Shown: positions 54,021 to 62,239, counted from the first letter of the stretch. The stretch: DNA of 64,000 nt from Pseudomonas sp. BMS12 (GCF_001592875.1 NZ_LSOF01000016.1:99344-163343), one strand, 5' to 3'. Notes: a model not told the origin generated them from the sequence alone. Numbers and translations are program-made.

Positions 54021-55961
54021 TTAGAAGCTCATGCCCACGCTGAAGGCGAGGAAGTCGCGATCAATCAGCGTGTTGTAGTCGCCACCGAAGAAATCGGTGT
54101 AGGACAGGCTGGCGGTGTAGGTGTTCTGGTATTCGGCATCCAGGCCGAGGCTCACGGCCTTGGCACCTTCGTTGAACAGACCATTCGGGCCGTAGCCGTC
54201 GACGTCGTGCGACCAGGCGATGCTCGGCTTGAGGTTCACACCGGCGAACACGTCCGGGTAATCCCAGATGGCGCGGGCGCGATAGCCCCAGGAGGTGCTG
54301 GTGACGAAGCCGTCGTCCTCGCAGTACTTGCTGACGTTCTCGCCAGAGGCCCCGGCGCCGGAACCGTTGTTGAGGGTGCCCTTGTTCAGCCCCACGCAGG
54401 TGGCGGACACACCCGCACCGAATAGCGGGCCGGCGCTGTTAGCCAAGGTGCCCGGCAACGGACCAGGTCCGTACATCGGGTCGCGGCCATAACGCACATC
54501 CGAGGTGCTTTCCAGGCCGCCGACATGCACCACGCCGACTTCGCCAACCAGGGTCAGGCGGCTGGCGCCCATGACCTGATCGAAGAAGTGGGTAAAGGTG
54601 GTCTGGAACTGGGTGATTTCCTTGCGGCGATAGCCGGTATTGTCCTGACCTGGAGCAGGGTTGAGCAGAGACGCGTTGCCCAAGCCCACCAGGTTGGTCA
54701 GGCCCCCGTACAGAACGTCGGTGGTGTTGAGGGCCACCGGCGCGTTGGGGCGGTAGCTGATCTCCCCCTGCCAGGCGGTGCCGGTGGGCAGCGTGGTGGA
54801 GAAGCTCAGACCGTAGAGCTGGATATCTTCCGGATACTCCAGGTAATAGCCGGCCTGGGCGGCACCGGCTATCGGCCGCAGAGCCCCCGTCGGGCCAGCT
54901 GCCGGGAAGGCAGCCTCAATCGCAGCCAGGGTCGCCGCATCGGGTACGGCAATGCCCAGGAATGGCGTGCGGCTGTGGTAGTTCATGAAGTAGGCACCGA
55001 ACTCGGTGTCCAGCGGCTCGAAGATGTAACGCAAGGCAGCGCCCCACTGGCCGCCGTCGCGCGCATCACGATCGCCGTTACGCTTGACCAGAACACCTTC
55101 CTCGTTAACGTCGACGCCGAAATTCTGCTCCAGCAAGGGCAGCAACGCACCACCGCCCAGGCCCGCCAGCACCGAACGCGGCGCCAGTACACGCAGGTTG
55201 TCATCGCAACCATCGGCCGCTACGTCAGCCTGGGCGAAGAAGGTGCCGCAGTTGTCGATAACGGTCTGGTCCCACTCCAGCTGGTAGAAGGCCTCGGCAG
55301 ACAGGTTGTCGGTCAGGCTCTGCGACACGTAGAACATGTTGACCGGGATCAGGCCTTCCTTGATCTCGGCGCCCGGACGGCGGAAGGCCGCCGCGTCGAT
55401 CGGGTTGATCGAGTTGATCGAGTTGAGAATGAAGGTGCTCTCGCCCCAGCTCACCACCTGCTTGCCCAGGCGCACGGTGCCGGGCTGATCGCCGATGGAG
55501 TAGTTGTGGTAGGCGAAGGCGTCGAGGATCTGCCCGCCGGAGGACTGCGCCCCTTCCTTGCGGTTGGAGTCGTCGATGTCCTTGAACAGGCGGCTCTCGT
55601 CCTTCAGCTCGAAGTCGTACCAGTACTTGCCGCGCACGAATACGCCGCTGTCGCCGTACTTCAGTTCGAGGTCGTGGATGCCCTTGAAGATCTTCGAGAA
55701 GGTCTCGCCCTTCTTGAAGTTCAGGTGGGCATCGTCGGAGGTCTGCGACAGGCCGTCGCCGCCATTGTTGGCGCCGATCAGGTCCGGGTCGGCACTGCGC
55801 ATCGACCAGCTGGCACCGACGGACAGGGACGAGTCCAGCTGCCCTTCGATCTCGCCGATATCGAAGCTCACGGCGTGCACATTGGCAGCGCCGCTCAGTG
55901 CTACCGCTGCGGCTAGCGCATGCAGCCGGAAGTGTGTGCGCCCTGTTGTTTTTGTAGTCAT
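54021..55961 (-). CDS. DUF1302 family outer-membrane beta-barrel protein
   Basis: 646 residues. Signal peptide (1-30, AAVALSGAANVHA), then the DUF1302 signature FDIGEIEGQLDSSLSVGASWSMR and alternating strand segments through to a C-terminal aromatic end (LAFSVGMSF), as in outer-membrane barrels. VRGKYWYDFEL and LRLGKQVVSWGES-like RLGKQVVSWGES mark the family. Probably a channel for lipophilic substrates, working with DUF1329. First gene of the operon; a 10-bp palindrome (56017-56026) lies in its upstream region. Confidence 0.9.
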   Translation of the reverse strand: MTTKTTGRTHFRLHALAAAVALSGAANVHAVSFDIGEIEGQLDSSLSVGASWSMRSADPDLIGANNGGDGLSQTSDDAHLNFKKGETFSKIFKGIHDLELKYGDSGVFVRGKYWYDFELKDESRLFKDIDDSNRKEGAQSSGGQILDAFAYHNYSIGDQPGTVRLGKQVVSWGESTFILNSINSINPIDAAAFRRPGAEIKEGLIPVNMFYVSQSLTDNLSAEAFYQLEWDQTVIDNCGTFFAQADVAADGCDDNLRVLAPRSVLAGLGGGALLPLLEQNFGVDVNEEGVLVKRNGDRDARDGGQWGAALRYIFEPLDTEFGAYFMNYHSRTPFLGIAVPDAATLAAIEAAFPAAGPTGALRPIAGAAQAGYYLEYPEDIQLYGLSFSTTLPTGTAWQGEISYRPNAPVALNTTDVLYGGLTNLVGLGNASLLNPAPGQDNTGYRRKEITQFQTTFTHFFDQVMGASRLTLVGEVGVVHVGGLESTSDVRYGRDPMYGPGPLPGTLANSAGPLFGAGVSATCVGLNKGTLNNGSGAGASGENVSKYCEDDGFVTSTSWGYRARAIWDYPDVFAGVNLKPSIAWSHDVDGYGPNGLFNEGAKAVSLGLDAEYQNTYTASLSYTDFFGGDYNTLIDRDFLAFSVGMSF

Positions 55962-56016
55962 GAGGCTATCCCTTGTTGGGTGTGTCGGACAGCCGCAGAA
56001 GCTAATGAATCATTTC

Positions 56017-56026
56017 TACCTAGGTA
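56017..56026. promoter_or_regulatory. Palindrome TACCTAGGTA upstream of the DUF1302 gene
   Basis: A perfect 10-bp palindrome about 60 bases upstream of the start codon, in AT-rich sequence. It is a candidate operator for the MalT-like LuxR protein; length is short, so the call is tentative. Confidence 0.4.
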
Positions 56027-56154
56027 ACGGATGAAAGAGTGATCCGCTCAATCACTACTAAGTATGAGTGCCTCGATGCCAGAGACGCCGGGCACGCGCC
56101 AACCTGGCCACACGACAGGCCTGCTCGAAGCACGCGAAGAGAGGGCTTTGAAGG

Positions 56155-56691
56155 TTACTGGGCCTGATCCAGCTCGGCCTTGAGCGCCTCATAGGCCGGT
56201 GCGGCGTAGATGCCGACCTCCACCGCCAGCTCCAGCACCCGCGGCAGGTCGCTGGTGTAGACGAGTACGCACTGCAGCTCGTCGTCGAGCGGCTCGCTGA
56301 TATCCACCAGCACATAGCCGCCCTTTTCCTTGTACAGCGCCGAGAGCTGCACCTGGATGCGGTTCAGCGCCTTGAGCGGCTCGACCTTCTGCAGCTGCTT
56401 GGGCTTGATGTTGAACGTCACATCGGGGCCGAAGGAGTCGATGATCTGCTGCAGCAGCTGCTCGTAGCTGTCGGCCTGGAACAGCACGGTGTCCGGCAGG
56501 CTGCCGATCACCACCCACTCGCCCAGGGGGATGGGGAAATCGTCGTCGTAGTTGATATCGGGATTGGCGGCGAGGAACGCCGCCGGGTCGGCATAGGCCT
56601 GAGCCGCCTCGTCGGCGATGCGAGCGATCTCCTCGTCGGTCATGCAGCCGGAGCTGATCAGGGTGATGAGTTCGAGGAGTTGGGCTTTCAT
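56155..56691 (-). CDS. Conserved hypothetical cytosolic protein
   Basis: 178 residues with no signal peptide or membrane segment. The N-terminus is helical (MKAQLLELITLISSGCMTDEEIARIADEA), then DDDFPIPLGEWVVIGSLPDTV, which looks like a mixed alpha-beta core, and YALVDISEPLDDELQCVLVYTSD-type strands. AGGA lies 7 bases before the ATG. I do not recognise the family. It stands alone on the minus strand between the DUF1302 operon and a REP doublet. Confidence 0.75.
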   Translation of the reverse strand: MKAQLLELITLISSGCMTDEEIARIADEAAQAYADPAAFLAANPDINYDDDFPIPLGEWVVIGSLPDTVLFQADSYEQLLQQIIDSFGPDVTFNIKPKQLQKVEPLKALNRIQVQLSALYKEKGGYVLVDISEPLDDELQCVLVYTSDLPRVLELAVEVGIYAAPAYEALKAELDQAQ

Positions 56692-56792
56692 CGGGCGATC
56701 CTGGGCGATGACATCGGGCGCATAGGATAGCTGGCGCGGCCGCCAGCGGCTAAGGAAAGACTCAGTTCCAGGGCCAGTACACATCCGCTCTT

Positions 56793-56855
56793 GTGGGAGC
56801 GGCTTCAGCCGCGATGCTGTTGCGTTGCCTCTATCGCGGCTAAAGCCGCTCCCAC
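56793..56855. repeat. REP doublet (inverted pair)
   Basis: The most regular of the three: left arm GTGGGAGCGGCTTCAGCCGC (from 56793), right arm GCGGCTAAAGCCGCTCCCAC (to 56855), with about 19 bases between. Lies between the hypothetical gene and the PL7 gene. Confidence 0.93.
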
Positions 56856-56871
56856 AGAGGCCGGGGCCCAA

Positions 56872-57615
56872 CTAGTCACCGTGCCGCACCGCCAGCTGAG
56901 TAAAACGCACCTCGCCAACATCCTCGTCGCCGTCCCTGTCGTCGTCCTGCACATAGGCGCCGGCCTTGAAATAGAAGCGCACCTCGCGCCAGGCCGGATC
57001 GCTGGCCAACACATCGTATTGAATGCGCTCGCCCTCGACCTGCACCGTCACCACCCCATCGCGCATGGTGATGGCATAGCTGAACGGCGCGTTGCCCACT
57101 TGCGCCGCGAAGCTGTGCTTGTACTCCTCGTTACTACCCTTGGGGTGGCGCTTGATCAGTGCCTTGAGCTGGCCTTTGTGCCACTGCAGCTTGACCAGCG
57201 GGCGGGCGTCGAAGCCGTGGATCTGGCCGACGATGATCTTCTGCGTGCTCGGCGCTCGCAGCACCTGGGCACTGGCGTTGAGCTGGTGGGAGCCGGCGAC
57301 CGACCAGTTGCGGTTGTCGTCGGCGGGATCGAGCAATTCGCGCAACTCGGCGCGCGGGTAATCGGAGTTCCTGGTGCTGCCGCCGCCGGCCGGCGCGACG
57401 AAGGCCATGCTGCCGTCACCGGCCAGATGGAAGTAGCGCGAGGCGTAACCGCCGCGCAGCCTGGCGCTGTCCACCTCGCTGGCGTCGGCGTCGGGCAGGG
57501 TCAGCTTCCAGTGCGAGAGATCGTAGCGAGCTCCCGGCGCCTGGTAGGGCCCCTCCTTATCGGTGCTGCAGCCACCCAGCAGCAGACCCGCCAGACAAAG
57601 TAGTGGTCGATGCAT
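56872..57615 (-). CDS. Polysaccharide lyase family 7 lipoprotein (alginate-lyase-like)
   Basis: 247 residues. Lipoprotein signal (LAGLLLGGCS, Cys16), then a jelly-roll PL7 lyase domain. Substrate-cleft motifs are present: YPRAELREL (Arg88, Glu90, Arg92), QIHG (Gln131, His133) and YFKAGAYVQ (Lys/Tyr catalytic region, about 218-226). These match alginate lyases that split alginate or related uronates by beta-elimination. As a lipoprotein it should be anchored in the outer membrane. No other alginate gene is near. Confidence 0.9.
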   Translation of the reverse strand: MHRPLLCLAGLLLGGCSTDKEGPYQAPGARYDLSHWKLTLPDADASEVDSARLRGGYASRYFHLAGDGSMAFVAPAGGGSTRNSDYPRAELRELLDPADDNRNWSVAGSHQLNASAQVLRAPSTQKIIVGQIHGFDARPLVKLQWHKGQLKALIKRHPKGSNEEYKHSFAAQVGNAPFSYAITMRDGVVTVQVEGERIQYDVLASDPAWREVRFYFKAGAYVQDDDRDGDEDVGEVRFTQLAVRHGD

Positions 57616-57800
57616 CGCCGCGCTCCCGGATCGTTGGTCGGACCCTGTGCAGACCGCAGGACCACGCCCGGGTTCACAAGCCGTGGCCATTGCCACGCGC
57701 GAAACCATTCGGCCCCCCCCCCAACGACTGACCCATCAATGTTTGGCCCTCGCGGGATGAGCCTGTAATATCCCGCGCCCGAAATTCAGGAGACAACACG

Positions 57801-58163
57801 TTGGCCATTCACTACGCAGCCTCATCCGATACCGTTGCCTGCGGGCGCACTGGCGCCAGCCTCACCAGCACGGCGGATACGGCTCAGGTTTCATGCAAGC
57901 TATGCCTGCGTGCCATGGAGAAGAAAACTGCCGAGCCGGTACGCAAGACGCCCAGCCTTGCCGAGCTCAGAGCCGCAGCAAAAGCCGAGAAGATCGAGAA
58001 GATCGAGAAGATCGAGAAGATCGCCCCAAGCATGCCGGCAGTCGCAGCCGTGGCCAAGCCCGTTGCAGGCCAGGGCGCGCGCGCCGAATGGCGCAAGCGC
58101 CTGGAGCAGCTGCCGGGTCGCAATCGTCTGCCCCGTGGCCTCTCGCGCCAGGCGTTCATCTAG
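57801..58163 (+). CDS. Small Cys-containing protein with a tandem Glu-Lys-Ile repeat
   Basis: 120 residues. AGGAG before a TTG start. The N-terminal part has Cys at 14 and a CKLC pair (SCKLCLRAM), suggesting a zinc site. Residues 62-74 carry a perfect 4-fold repeat of Glu-Lys-Ile, encoded by (GAGAAGATC)x4 at 57987-58022, and the C-terminal part is basic (AEWRKRLEQLPGRNRLPRGLSRQAF). The 9-bp repeat makes the number of copies prone to vary by slippage. The stop codon TAG is the first part of the MITE-like element. Function unknown. Confidence 0.65.
   Translation: MAIHYAASSDTVACGRTGASLTSTADTAQVSCKLCLRAMEKKTAEPVRKTPSLAELRAAAKAEKIEKIEKIEKIAPSMPAVAAVAKPVAGQGARAEWRKRLEQLPGRNRLPRGLSRQAFI
57987..58022 (+). 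repeat. Tandem 9-bp repeat, 4 copies, in-frame
   Basis: (GAGAAGATC)x4, perfect, coding for Glu-Lys-Ile. Confidence 0.9.
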
Positions 58164-58324
58164 TGGCTTGTGCGGTTAATTCGTGCACTCAAATTCGAGT
58201 GTCAGGGTTTGCCAGGCTAGGCGCCGCGACGAGTCGTAGCAGGGCTACGGCGAGGAGTGGCAACGACGCGTGGTAAAGCCTGGCGCCGAAGTTGAGTATT
58301 TGAATTAGCCAAACAGGCCACTAG
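58160..58324. repeat. 165-bp MITE-like element with imperfect terminal inverted repeats
   Basis: Ends are CTAGTGGC...GCCACTAG. The terminal 37 bases match the inverse of the other end in 28 positions. The interior has a GC-rich, dyad-like stretch (CGTAGC-AGG-GCTACG). It carries no gene and lies between the small Cys protein gene, whose stop is inside its left edge, and the PuuB-like gene. Confidence 0.75.
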
Positions 58325-58379
58325 TTCCAGGCCGGCGGCGGGCGCCAGACAGCAGCGCCCGCCCGTCGCTAGCGCAACC

Positions 58380-59693
58380 TCAGCGCAGCTTTTCCATCAT
58401 CTGGTAGTACCACATGCCGGCGGCCAGCATCGGGTTGCCGAACACGTCGCCCATCGGCACCTTGATGTGCTTGCAGGCGGCGAAGGTGTCGTAGTGGCCC
58501 AGGGTGCCGGTCAGGGCGTTGGCCATGATCTCGCCCATGATGTGAGTGGTGGCGATGCCGTGGCCGGAGTAGCCCTGGCAGTACCAGACGTTGTCCGACA
58601 GCTTGCCCAGCTGCGGGATGCGGTTCATCACGATGCCCATGGCGCAGCTCCACTGGAACTCGATGTCCACGCCCTTGAGCTGCGGGAAGGTGGCCTCGAT
58701 GCACGGGCGCAGTTCCCCGGCGATATCCCGCGAGTCACGCCCCGAGTAGTTGGCGCCGCCGCCGAACAGCAGGCGGCCGTCGGCGGTCATGCGGTAGTAG
58801 TCGAGCACGAAGCGGCAGTCGTACACCGCCAGGTCCTGCGGGTTGAGCTGCTTGGCCAGCTCGCCCAGCGGCTTGGTGGTGACGATGCCGCCCATCGCCG
58901 GGAAAATCTTGCCCTTGAGCTGCTTGGGCTCCAGCTTGTGGTAGACGTCGCCGGCCAGCATCACCTGCTTGGCATCGATACGCCCGCCCGCGGTGATCAC
59001 CGCAGGGTTGGCGCCATGAACGATCTCCAGCACCTCGGAGTGTTCGAAGATCAGCGCACCCAGGCCCTCTGCAGCCTTGGCCTCACCGATGCACAGGTTC
59101 AGCGGGTGCAGGTGCATGTTGCGGGTGTTCTTCAGCGCGCCCTGGTAAATGTCGCTGGCCAGGTGCGCACGCACCCCGGCGGCATCGAGCAGGGTGACTT
59201 CGTCGCCCATGCCGCGGCGCTGCGCTTCCTCGTAGGAGGCTTTCAGCTCATCCATGTGCGCCGGCTTCATCGCCGCGTGCAGATGGCCGTGCTTGAGATC
59301 GCACTGGATGCCGTACTTCTCCACCCGGTTCTTGATGATCTCATGGCCGCGCCAGCGCAGATGCCAGATGAAGTCATCCACCTCGGCGCCGAGCTTATTG
59401 CGCATCTGCTTGCGCATGGCCTCGTCGCCGGACAGGCTGCCGGTGACCTGGCCACCGTTGCGCCCGGTGGCGCCCCAGCCGATCTTGTGAGTCTCGACGA
59501 TGGCCACCTTGAGACCGCGCTCAGCCAGTTCCACCGCCGTGGCCACACCGGTGAAGCCACCACCGATGATGGCGACGTCGACGCTGACCTGACCCTGCAG
59601 GGTCGGGTAGTTGGTTTCCTCGTTCAGCGTGGCGCTGTAGTAGGACTTGGCCCGCGAGGCAGCGGGAATCACGGCGTGGGTGGCGGCATTCAT
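58380..59693 (-). CDS. FAD-dependent oxidoreductase, gamma-glutamylputrescine-oxidase-like
   Basis: 437 residues of the D-amino-acid-oxidase fold. FAD motif VAIIGGGFTGVATAVELAERG, then GWGATGRNGGQV, and the C-terminal GYSGHGIATTHIMGEIMA typical of PuuB/PauB enzymes, which oxidise gamma-glutamylated polyamines. AAGGAA is 7 bases before the ATG. The usual partner genes (glutamylpolyamine synthetase, aldehyde dehydrogenase) are not beside it, so polyamine use is inferred from the family only. The neighbours are a MocR regulator and a PaiB-type protein. Confidence 0.88.
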   Translation of the reverse strand: MNAATHAVIPAASRAKSYYSATLNEETNYPTLQGQVSVDVAIIGGGFTGVATAVELAERGLKVAIVETHKIGWGATGRNGGQVTGSLSGDEAMRKQMRNKLGAEVDDFIWHLRWRGHEIIKNRVEKYGIQCDLKHGHLHAAMKPAHMDELKASYEEAQRRGMGDEVTLLDAAGVRAHLASDIYQGALKNTRNMHLHPLNLCIGEAKAAEGLGALIFEHSEVLEIVHGANPAVITAGGRIDAKQVMLAGDVYHKLEPKQLKGKIFPAMGGIVTTKPLGELAKQLNPQDLAVYDCRFVLDYYRMTADGRLLFGGGANYSGRDSRDIAGELRPCIEATFPQLKGVDIEFQWSCAMGIVMNRIPQLGKLSDNVWYCQGYSGHGIATTHIMGEIMANALTGTLGHYDTFAACKHIKVPMGDVFGNPMLAAGMWYYQMMEKLR

Positions 59694-60027
59694 CAGGGTG
59701 TTCCTTGTTGGAGAGTCGGGAGCATTGTCCCGAGGTAGCCCGGAGTCACTCCGGGGCGCGGCTGGCGCAGGCTCAGCCGTTGCAGTCAGCAGATTCGGGC
59801 GAGCGCCGCATCCGGCGGCCGCGCGTGGCGGCAATGCCAGAGCGCCCAGAAGGCCAGCAGCTCGCAGTGCGCTGCGGCACCGAAGCAAGGCGCGAGCCGC
59901 GACGGGGCGGCGCGGTACGGCGCGGGCGAATGAGGAATGGAAGAACTCATGAACAAGGAGACTCGCACGCCGCCTAGCGCCAGTTAAATCGGATTCTTTA
60001 CATGTTCAGTTTCGTCATCACTAAACA
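59694..60027. other. Gene-free region between the PuuB-like and MocR genes
   Basis: No supported gene. It must contain the promoter of the PuuB-like gene. The only clear structure is the 27-bp inverted repeat at 60002-60028. The rest is GC-rich with short out-of-frame reading frames only. Confidence 0.6.
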
Positions 60028-60028
60028 T
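60002..60028. promoter_or_regulatory. Inverted repeat ATGTTCAGT-N9-ACTAAACAT
   Basis: Arms match 8 of 9. AT-rich, sitting at the 3' end of the MocR gene and about 310 bases upstream of the PuuB-like start. Could be an operator or a weak hairpin. Confidence 0.35.
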
Positions 60029-61500
60029 TAATCGCGCACGCCCCAGGCACCCCGCAGCGCTCGCAGGGCCTCGCCAATCGCCGCCTCCGGCACGGCGGCG
60101 AAGCCCAACACCAGGCCGGCACGCTGGTCTGGCGCGGTGCTGCTGTCGCTCAGCCAGTAATCGCTCAGGGCATTCAGCTCCACCCCGACGCGACTGGCCG
60201 CCGCAATCAGCTCGCGCTCGCGGGCCAGGCTGGCGACGCGCACGCACAGATGCAGGCCGGCCTCCACCGCCGGTAGCGGTGCACAACCGGCAATCTCGCT
60301 CGGCCAGCCGGCCAGCAGCGCATCGCGGCGGCTGCGGGCGGCACCACGCATGCGGCGGATATGCCGCTGGAAATGTCCGGCAGCGATGAACTCGGCCATC
60401 ACCGCCTGGGTGCCGATCTCCGAGTGGCGCATGTCCAGTGCGCGGCGGCGAGCGAAGGCCTGGGCCAGTTGCGGCGGCAGCACCAGATAGCCGAGGCGCA
60501 AGGCGGGAAAGGCGATCTTGCAGAAGGTGCCGACGTAGAGCACCCGTCCCTGCCGATCCAGCGCCGCCAGGGGCGCCAGCGGGGTACCGCTGTAGCGGTA
60601 CTCGCCATCGTAGTCGTCCTCGACTATCCAGCCGTCGTGACACTCGGCCCAGTCCAGCAGCTCCAGGCGCCGCGCCAGCGACAGGGTGACGCCGGTCGGG
60701 TACTGGTGCGAGGGCGTGACATAGGCCAGTCGACAGCCGCCGACTCGCTCCAGCTCCGCCGTATCCAGCCCTTCGCCATCCACGGCAATACCCTGCAGCT
60801 CGGCGCCAGCCACGGCGAAGGCATGCCCGGCGGCGCGATAACCGGGGTTCTCCACCGCCACCCGGTCGCCCGGCTGCACCAGCAACTGGGCGCACAGGCT
60901 GATGGCCTGCTGGGCGCCACAGGTGACCACGATCTGCGCCGGGTCGCAGTGCAGGCCGCGGCTGTTGCGCAGATAGGCGGCGATCAGCTCGCGCAGTTGC
61001 CTGTCGCCGGCCGGGTCGCCATAGCCCAGGCGCGCCGGCGAGGGCTTACGCCAGAAGCGCGCCGACAGCCGCGCCCAGGTCTCGAAGGGAAACAGGTCGA
61101 ACGCCGGCACGCCGACGCGAAAGGCCCGTGGCGCGCCCTCCAGCGGAGCGGCCAGGTGATGCTGCTGCAGGCGCTGCAGGGCCACACTCGGCGCCGGGCC
61201 GGCCGCGACCTGCGCTGGCGGTCGCACCACGCTGCTCAGCTCAACCACATAGGTGCCGGCGCCGACCCGCCCCTCGACATAACCCTCGGCGTACAGTTGG
61301 TCGAAGGCGCGGTTCACCGTGTTGCGCGAGATTGCCAGCAGGCCCGCCAGGTCGCGGCTGGCCGGCAGGCGCGCGCCGCCCGCCAGCCGGCCGTCGAGAA
61401 TGCGCTCGCGCAACGCCTGGTACAGCTGGCGCGCCAGGCCCTGGGCCGGATCGAGGCGAATGCCGGACAGGTCGACCGGCAGCGGAGCGGGCATGGCCAT
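60028..61500 (-). CDS. MocR-type regulator (GntR helix-turn-helix plus aminotransferase fold)
   Basis: 490 residues. N-terminal GntR winged helix (LARQLYQALRERILDGRLAGGARLPASRDLAGLLAISRNTV-type segment, about 20-75), linker, then a fold-type I PLP domain with EDDYDGEYRY and YVGTFCKIAFPALRLGYLV, where the Lys of the GTF(S/C)K motif forms the Schiff base. MocR proteins sense PLP or an amine derivative through this domain. Divergent from the PaiB-type gene across 89 bp with three direct repeats. A PLP/amine link to the nearby FMN-binding and polyamine-type enzymes is plausible. Confidence 0.92.
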   Translation of the reverse strand: MAMPAPLPVDLSGIRLDPAQGLARQLYQALRERILDGRLAGGARLPASRDLAGLLAISRNTVNRAFDQLYAEGYVEGRVGAGTYVVELSSVVRPPAQVAAGPAPSVALQRLQQHHLAAPLEGAPRAFRVGVPAFDLFPFETWARLSARFWRKPSPARLGYGDPAGDRQLRELIAAYLRNSRGLHCDPAQIVVTCGAQQAISLCAQLLVQPGDRVAVENPGYRAAGHAFAVAGAELQGIAVDGEGLDTAELERVGGCRLAYVTPSHQYPTGVTLSLARRLELLDWAECHDGWIVEDDYDGEYRYSGTPLAPLAALDRQGRVLYVGTFCKIAFPALRLGYLVLPPQLAQAFARRRALDMRHSEIGTQAVMAEFIAAGHFQRHIRRMRGAARSRRDALLAGWPSEIAGCAPLPAVEAGLHLCVRVASLARERELIAAASRVGVELNALSDYWLSDSSTAPDQRAGLVLGFAAVPEAAIGEALRALRGAWGVRD

Positions 61501-61502
61501 GA

Positions 61503-61571
61503 ATTGGCTCCATGAAAGTCACAGGAAATGGCTCTTACAACAGACCAATATCCTGCCTAGCATGGCTCCAT
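61503..61571. promoter_or_regulatory. Three direct repeats of TGGCTC in the MocR/PaiB intergenic region
   Basis: ATTGGCTCCAT (61503-61513), AATGGCTCTTA (61527-61537) and CATGGCTCCAT (61561-61571), all on the same strand, spaced 24 and 34 bases start to start. MocR regulators bind direct repeats in the divergent promoter, so these are the likely operators. Confidence 0.6.
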
Positions 61572-61589
61572 CACGCCAGAGGATCACCC

Positions 61590-62222
61590 ATGTACCTGCC
61601 CTCCTCCTTCCGCCAGGACGACCTCGGCGAACTGCACCGGCAGATCGCCGAAACGCGCCTGGCCACCCTGATCAGCCACGGCCCGAGCGGCCTGCAGGCC
61701 AGCCATCTGCCGTTGCTGCTGGTCGCCGACGAAGGCAAGTTCGGCACCCTCTACGGCCACTTCGCCAAAGCCAACCCACAATGGCGCGACCTGGTCGAAG
61801 GTCATGAGGTGCTGGTGACCTTCCAGGGCCCCGAGGCCTATGTCAGCCCGTCCTGGTACCCGGCCAAGGCCGAGCACGGCAAGGTGGTGCCGACCTGGAA
61901 CTACATCGCCGTGCACGCCCACGGCCAGGCCGAGGTGTTCGACGAACCCGAACGCCTGCTGCAACTGGTCAGCCGCCTCAGCGACCAGCACGAGGCCGGC
62001 CGCGCCCAGCCCTGGGCCGTCAGCGATGCGCCGCGCGAATACATCGACAGCATGCTGCGCGCCATCGTCGGCTTCGCCCTGCCGATCCAGCGCCTGGAAG
62101 GCAAGTGGAAACTCGGCCAGAACCGCAGCGCTGCCGACCAGCACGGCGTGCGCGACGGCCTGAACAACAGCCCCGACAGCCGCGACCGCGCGCTGGCCGC
62201 ACGCATGCCCCTGCAACCATGA
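61590..62222 (+). CDS. PaiB-type FMN-binding protein
   Basis: 210 residues of the PaiB/FMN-binding split-barrel family: MYLPSSFRQDDLGELHRQI, SHLPLLL, GHFAKANPQWRDL, SPSWYPAKAEHGKVVPTWNY and the C-terminal IQRLEGKWKLGQNR. It is often called a transcriptional regulator, but the fold points to a flavin or PLP-related binding protein. GAGG precedes the ATG. It is divergent from mocR and its stop overlaps ATG codons of the acetyltransferase frame, so operon with that gene. Confidence 0.9.
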   Translation: MYLPSSFRQDDLGELHRQIAETRLATLISHGPSGLQASHLPLLLVADEGKFGTLYGHFAKANPQWRDLVEGHEVLVTFQGPEAYVSPSWYPAKAEHGKVVPTWNYIAVHAHGQAEVFDEPERLLQLVSRLSDQHEAGRAQPWAVSDAPREYIDSMLRAIVGFALPIQRLEGKWKLGQNRSAADQHGVRDGLNNSPDSRDRALAARMPLQP

Positions 62223-62239
62223 TGACCAAGGAAGCCCCC

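Noticed and set aside
57987..58022. Repeat array resembling a CRISPR or VNTR locus
   Set aside because: Units are 9 bases, contiguous and in frame; there are no spacers, so it is a coding tandem repeat only.
59786..59968. Small minus-strand open frame (60 codons) between the PuuB-like and mocR genes
   Set aside because: No Shine-Dalgarno, no recognisable motif and biased residue content; probably chance in GC-rich sequence.
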